From Bacteroidales bacterium M8 (lineage in GTDB: Bacteria > Bacteroidota > Bacteroidia > Bacteroidales > Muribaculaceae), in NCBI GenBank assembly GCA_001689495.1, contig LUJS01000047.1, positions 1 through 64,000 on the forward strand: a DNA stretch of 64,000 nt, read 5' to 3'. The notes under the pieces are model-generated. The model did no database searches. It saw only the letters and a program-made list of their open reading frames with translations, and was not told the DNA's origin. Position 1 is the stretch's first letter. Every line of letters starts with the position of its first letter. Positions 60,988-64,000 of this stretch are shown here, in pieces. The translations under genes were made by a program, and so were the position numbers.

Positions 60988-63735
60988 TCAGGACTTGGCG
61001 CCGATGCGCTCGCGCAGCTCGGTCGGCGTCTCGCCGTATGCCTCGCGATAGCATCTGGTGAAGTATGCCGGGGTCGAGAACCCGACCTCGTATGCGATCT
61101 CGCTGACCGATTTCTGTGTCGTGGCGAGCAGGTCGCGCGATTTCTTCAGCCTCAACCGTCTCAGCAGCTCGACGGGCGTATAGTTGGTCAGCGCCTTTAT
61201 CTTGCGATAGAACTGCGAGCGTCCCAGTCCCATCTCGGACGCCAGCGAGTCGACATTGAGGTCAGGATTACCCATCTTCTCGGTCACGATGGCGAGGAAA
61301 CGGGCATAGAACTCGTTCTCTACCTGCTGTCCCGGTGCCGGTTGTGGCTTTTTGTCGCCGCTTGCCGGGGCCGGGGCCGATGTCGACACGGTACCGCCCG
61401 CCGTCCACAGGTCCCTGATGCGGCGGCGGTTTTCAATCAGGCTCTTGCAGCGGGCCTTGAGCACCGCGGTGCTGAACGGCTTGGCCACATACCCGTCGGC
61501 TCCGCTCTCATAGCCCTCGACCCTCTGCTCGTCCATCGAGCATGCCGTGAGCATGAGCACGGGGATGTGCGATGTCGAGACCTCCTGCTTGATGCGGCGG
61601 CAGCACTCCATGCCGTCCATGACGGGCATCATCACGTCGCAGACAATCAGGTCGGGAACATATTTGGCGGCAAGGCGCATGCCCTCGCGACCGTTGGGTG
61701 CAAATATCATGTTATACTCGTCAGACAGCAGTTCGGCCGTCATGTGGCGTATGTCCTCGTTGTCGTCTATGACGAGCAGCAGCGGCTTGTCCGAGTCGGG
61801 CTGCGGGTCTTCGGCCTCGACGCTCCCCAGCTCGGCCTCTACATCGTCGCGGGTAATCAGGGGTGCCGTGACAGGAGGGGTCTGCACCTCGGTGTGGCGC
61901 ACGGGTATCGAGACGGTGAACTCCGACCCCGTGCCCGGACGGCTCTCGACCGAGATCGAGCCTCCGTGAAGCTCGACGAAGGCCTTGGCCAGAGAGAGAC
62001 CTATGCCCGACCCGTTGGGATGCACCTTGTCCACCTGATAGAAGCGGTCGAAGATGTTGGGCAGGTCTTCGGCCGGAATGCCACGACCTGTGTCCTTGAC
62101 AGAGAACACGAGATTCGCGCCTTCTGTCCGCGCCGCGAACGATATGCTGCCGTTGTCGGGGGTATATTTAAAGGCGTTGGACATGATGTTGAAGAACACG
62201 CGCTCAATCTTCTCGACATCCACGGCGGCGGTGAATCCGTCAGGGAGGTCGGATGTGACCGCGAGCTTGATGTCGCGCTTGCGGGCCATGGCCACGAACG
62301 CCTCGGTCCACTCGACGAAAAGGCGTCCCATGGGCGACTCGGTGAGATTGAGCGACAGGCGCCCGTTCTCGTATTTGCGGAAGTCAAGTATCTGGTTTAT
62401 AAGCCGGCGAAGTATCCTCACGTTCTTGTCGGCGATCTTCATCAGCGTCTTCTGGCGAGGCGTGAGGTTGTCTGCCGCCGCAAGCTGTTCGACCGGCTCG
62501 GCAATGAGGGTGAGCGGGGTGCGAAGGTCGTGCGAGACGTTGGTGAAGAAAATCAGTTTTGACTGCGTGGCCTCGGCAAGCTGCTCGTTGAGAGCCTTTT
62601 GCGCGTCGCGCTGCTCCTCGAGCAGACGATTCTGTTCCATTAGCTGACGCTGGTGGCGCTGACGCTGCCAGAAGGTGCGAAGCACGAGGAAGAGCACTCC
62701 GACAACCAGCACCAATATGGCCACTGCGGCATAGAAGAGCGTGGTCTGGGCCGAGTGTCGGGTCCAGAATTCGTCGACCTGTCCCTTCAGGACACTTATC
62801 TTGTCGGTCTCCTCGCGCAGTGATTCGTTCTGCAGCAGTAGTATGTCGGCGTTCGATATGTCTACTGGCGACGACACGGGCAGACGGCAGATGGTGTCGT
62901 AGGGCTGTCCGCCGAGTATCGCGAGTGCCGTGCGCACCAGCCTGTAACCGTCTGTCGGATAGAGGAATGTGGCGTCTATCACGCTGTCCGCCACCGCCTT
63001 GATGCCGATCTCGGGGGCGGCGTCTATGCCTATCACCTTTAGATTCAATCCCTTGCGTCGAGCAACCTCTGATGCGGCTATGGCCATGCGGTCGTTGTGG
63101 GCATATATGAGGTCTGTCTCGGGATACAGCCCCAGCAGCGAGTCGGCCACCAAGGCGGCATCCTCATAGTTCCAGTTGCCGTGGGCCGTGGCGAGCAGAG
63201 TCAGTCCCTCCTCGGCGGCGCCGGCCTTGAATCCCTCGTGCCTCTCGATGGCCGGGGTCGAGCCCTCGAGGCCGTATATCTCTATCACCCTTGCGCCCGC
63301 ACCGGCAAGATGGCGGGCATAGTGTGCCGCCGAACGGCCTATGGCCAGATTGTCGGCACCCTGCCATGCTGTATAGGTGTCGCCGTTGATGTTTCGGTCG
63401 AACAAGACCACCGGGATGCCCGCCCCGTATGCCTCGCTGATGACGGGCGTGATGGCATCGGCCTCGTTGGGAGCGGCGATGATGATGTCGAATCCATTGT
63501 CCATGAAATAGCGGATGTCGGCAATCTGTTTCTCGTTGCTGTCGTCGGCCGACCGTATCTCGACCGTCGCCTCGGGGTGGAACATTATCTCGCGGCGTAT
63601 CTCGTCGTTCATCTTGGAACGCCAGTCGTCCTGACTGCACTGCGACACGCCTATGCGATAAGTCTTATTGTCACTGCATGAGGCTGACATCAACAGAGCC
63701 GCCAGAGTGACTATGATGAATATGAAATTTTTCAT
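60988..63735 (-). CDS. Hybrid two-component regulator with sugar-binding sensor (fructan type)
   Basis: 915 residues. A lipoprotein-like signal (LLMSASC) is followed by a periplasmic LacI/ribose-binding-like sensor (about 25-310), a membrane segment (about 335-360), a coiled coil and HisKA with NVSHDLRTPL (His402). A HATPase domain (KDTGRGIPAEDLPNIFDRF) and receiver domain (IDDNEDIRHM, phospho-acceptor Asp700 in VCDVMMPVMDG) come next. The AraC-type HTH lies at about 800-912 (GLGRSQFYRKIKALTNYTP). Layout matches BT1754 of B. thetaiotaomicron, which senses fructose and controls its levan locus. It likely activates the neighbouring SusCD-GH32 genes. Confidence 0.93.
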   Translation of the reverse strand: MKNFIFIIVTLAALLMSASCSDNKTYRIGVSQCSQDDWRSKMNDEIRREIMFHPEATVEIRSADDSNEKQIADIRYFMDNGFDIIIAAPNEADAITPVISEAYGAGIPVVLFDRNINGDTYTAWQGADNLAIGRSAAHYARHLAGAGARVIEIYGLEGSTPAIERHEGFKAGAAEEGLTLLATAHGNWNYEDAALVADSLLGLYPETDLIYAHNDRMAIAASEVARRKGLNLKVIGIDAAPEIGIKAVADSVIDATFLYPTDGYRLVRTALAILGGQPYDTICRLPVSSPVDISNADILLLQNESLREETDKISVLKGQVDEFWTRHSAQTTLFYAAVAILVLVVGVLFLVLRTFWQRQRHQRQLMEQNRLLEEQRDAQKALNEQLAEATQSKLIFFTNVSHDLRTPLTLIAEPVEQLAAADNLTPRQKTLMKIADKNVRILRRLINQILDFRKYENGRLSLNLTESPMGRLFVEWTEAFVAMARKRDIKLAVTSDLPDGFTAAVDVEKIERVFFNIMSNAFKYTPDNGSISFAARTEGANLVFSVKDTGRGIPAEDLPNIFDRFYQVDKVHPNGSGIGLSLAKAFVELHGGSISVESRPGTGSEFTVSIPVRHTEVQTPPVTAPLITRDDVEAELGSVEAEDPQPDSDKPLLLVIDDNEDIRHMTAELLSDEYNMIFAPNGREGMRLAAKYVPDLIVCDVMMPVMDGMECCRRIKQEVSTSHIPVLMLTACSMDEQRVEGYESGADGYVAKPFSTAVLKARCKSLIENRRRIRDLWTAGGTVSTSAPAPASGDKKPQPAPGQQVENEFYARFLAIVTEKMGNPDLNVDSLASEMGLGRSQFYRKIKALTNYTPVELLRRLRLKKSRDLLATTQKSVSEIAYEVGFSTPAYFTRCYREAYGETPTELRERIGAKS

Positions 63736-63891
63736 GGGTTGATCAGATGACCTTACATAACGGATGGTTTACGGTTGCAAATTTAGGCATAAAAATATGA
63801 AAAAACGTGATTAAGATGCTAAAAATGTGGCTTTGGGACGATTCTGATAGGCAATGCACGATTTTTTATAGTGTGTCATCCGAAATATCAT

Positions 63892-63899
63892 TAGTTTTG
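63892..63899 (+). promoter_or_regulatory. -7 promoter element of the gene running off the window
   Basis: TAGTTTTG, matching TAnnTTTG, 38 bases before the ATG at 63937. It is divergent from the hybrid sensor gene; the 201-base intergenic stretch holds nothing else recognisable. Confidence 0.45.
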
Positions 63900-63936
63900 C
63901 AATACCAAAAACAACACGCCACAAACAACGAATATC

Positions 63937-64000
63937 ATGAATACAATCAACCGCAAAGCCGCCGCCCTGATGACCGCCCTTAGTGTCGGCGCAGCAGCCG
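63937..64000 (+). CDS. Start of a secreted protein (partial, cut by window end)
   Basis: The ATG opens MNTINRKAAALMTALSVGAAA, a likely signal peptide, and the frame stays open to the last base. Only 21 residues are visible, so no family call is possible. Divergent from the hybrid sensor, it may belong to the fructan locus. Confidence 0.55.
   Translation, partial: MNTINRKAAALMTALSVGAAA

Noticed and set aside
60916..62562. Long open frame (548 codons) antisense to the hybrid sensor
   Set aside because: Composition is Arg/Gly/Val-rich without recognisable motifs, while the other strand has full kinase, receiver and HTH motifs.

Overview
The window looks like chromosome of a gut Bacteroidales bacterium, most likely Muribaculaceae-like (an inference, not proved). 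The reasons are a SusC/SusD pair with a hybrid two-component regulator, UpxY-type NusG antiterminators at the head of polysaccharide loci, many short lipoprotein signals, and -7 promoter elements of the Bacteroidota form TAnnTTTG. No rRNA, tRNA, CRISPR array or complete insertion sequence was recognised.

Layout. (1) 1-7752, ordinary chromosome: a lipoprotein gene framed by small repeats, a TonB-dependent-receptor-like barrel, a membrane-anchored TPR/HTH regulator coupled to a HAD phosphatase, a small lipoprotein, and an ECF sigma operon (DUF6249 protein, sigma factor, putative anti-sigma). (2) 7753-28960, extracellular/capsular polysaccharide locus 1 on the + strand: a promoter, a tyrosine-recombinase/NusG fusion protein, Wza- and Wzc-like exporters, flippase, polymerase, eight intact glycosyltransferases of families GT2, GT4 and GT26, two membrane acyltransferases, an acetyltransferase and a phosphoethanolamine-transferase-like enzyme. 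(3) 29051-48881, polysaccharide locus 2 on the - strand, reading toward locus 1 and ending at the same bidirectional terminator: UpxY, Wza, Wzc, flippase, acyltransferases, an FrhB-like Fe-S protein with a pyruvyltransferase, EpsG-like polymerase, seven glycosyltransferases, and a degenerate tyrosine recombinase at its distal end. (4) 48882-49265, an invertible-promoter-like switch, followed by a 1327-residue metallophosphoesterase-NACHT-propeller protein. (5) 53378-64000, a DUF362 lipoprotein, then a fructan-type utilisation locus (GH32, SusD, SusC, hybrid sensor) and the start of one more secreted protein.

How it may work together. The two polysaccharide loci share one promoter design: TAnnTTTG, 12 bases, then a dyad GTATCTCT-N5-AGAGAT. 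In locus 1 the promoter faces the locus (ON). In locus 2 a perfect 16-base inverted repeat brackets the promoter, which now faces away from the locus (predicted OFF). Several surface-modification genes also carry G or C runs of 7-8; two of these genes are out of frame at the run and two are in frame. This fits a surface varied at two levels: whole-locus promoter inversion and slipped-strand switching of single decorations. The NACHT protein next to the switch is the best candidate for an undescribed defence-type system. The fusion of a catalytically dead recombinase domain to a NusG-like antiterminator is the most unusual regulator.
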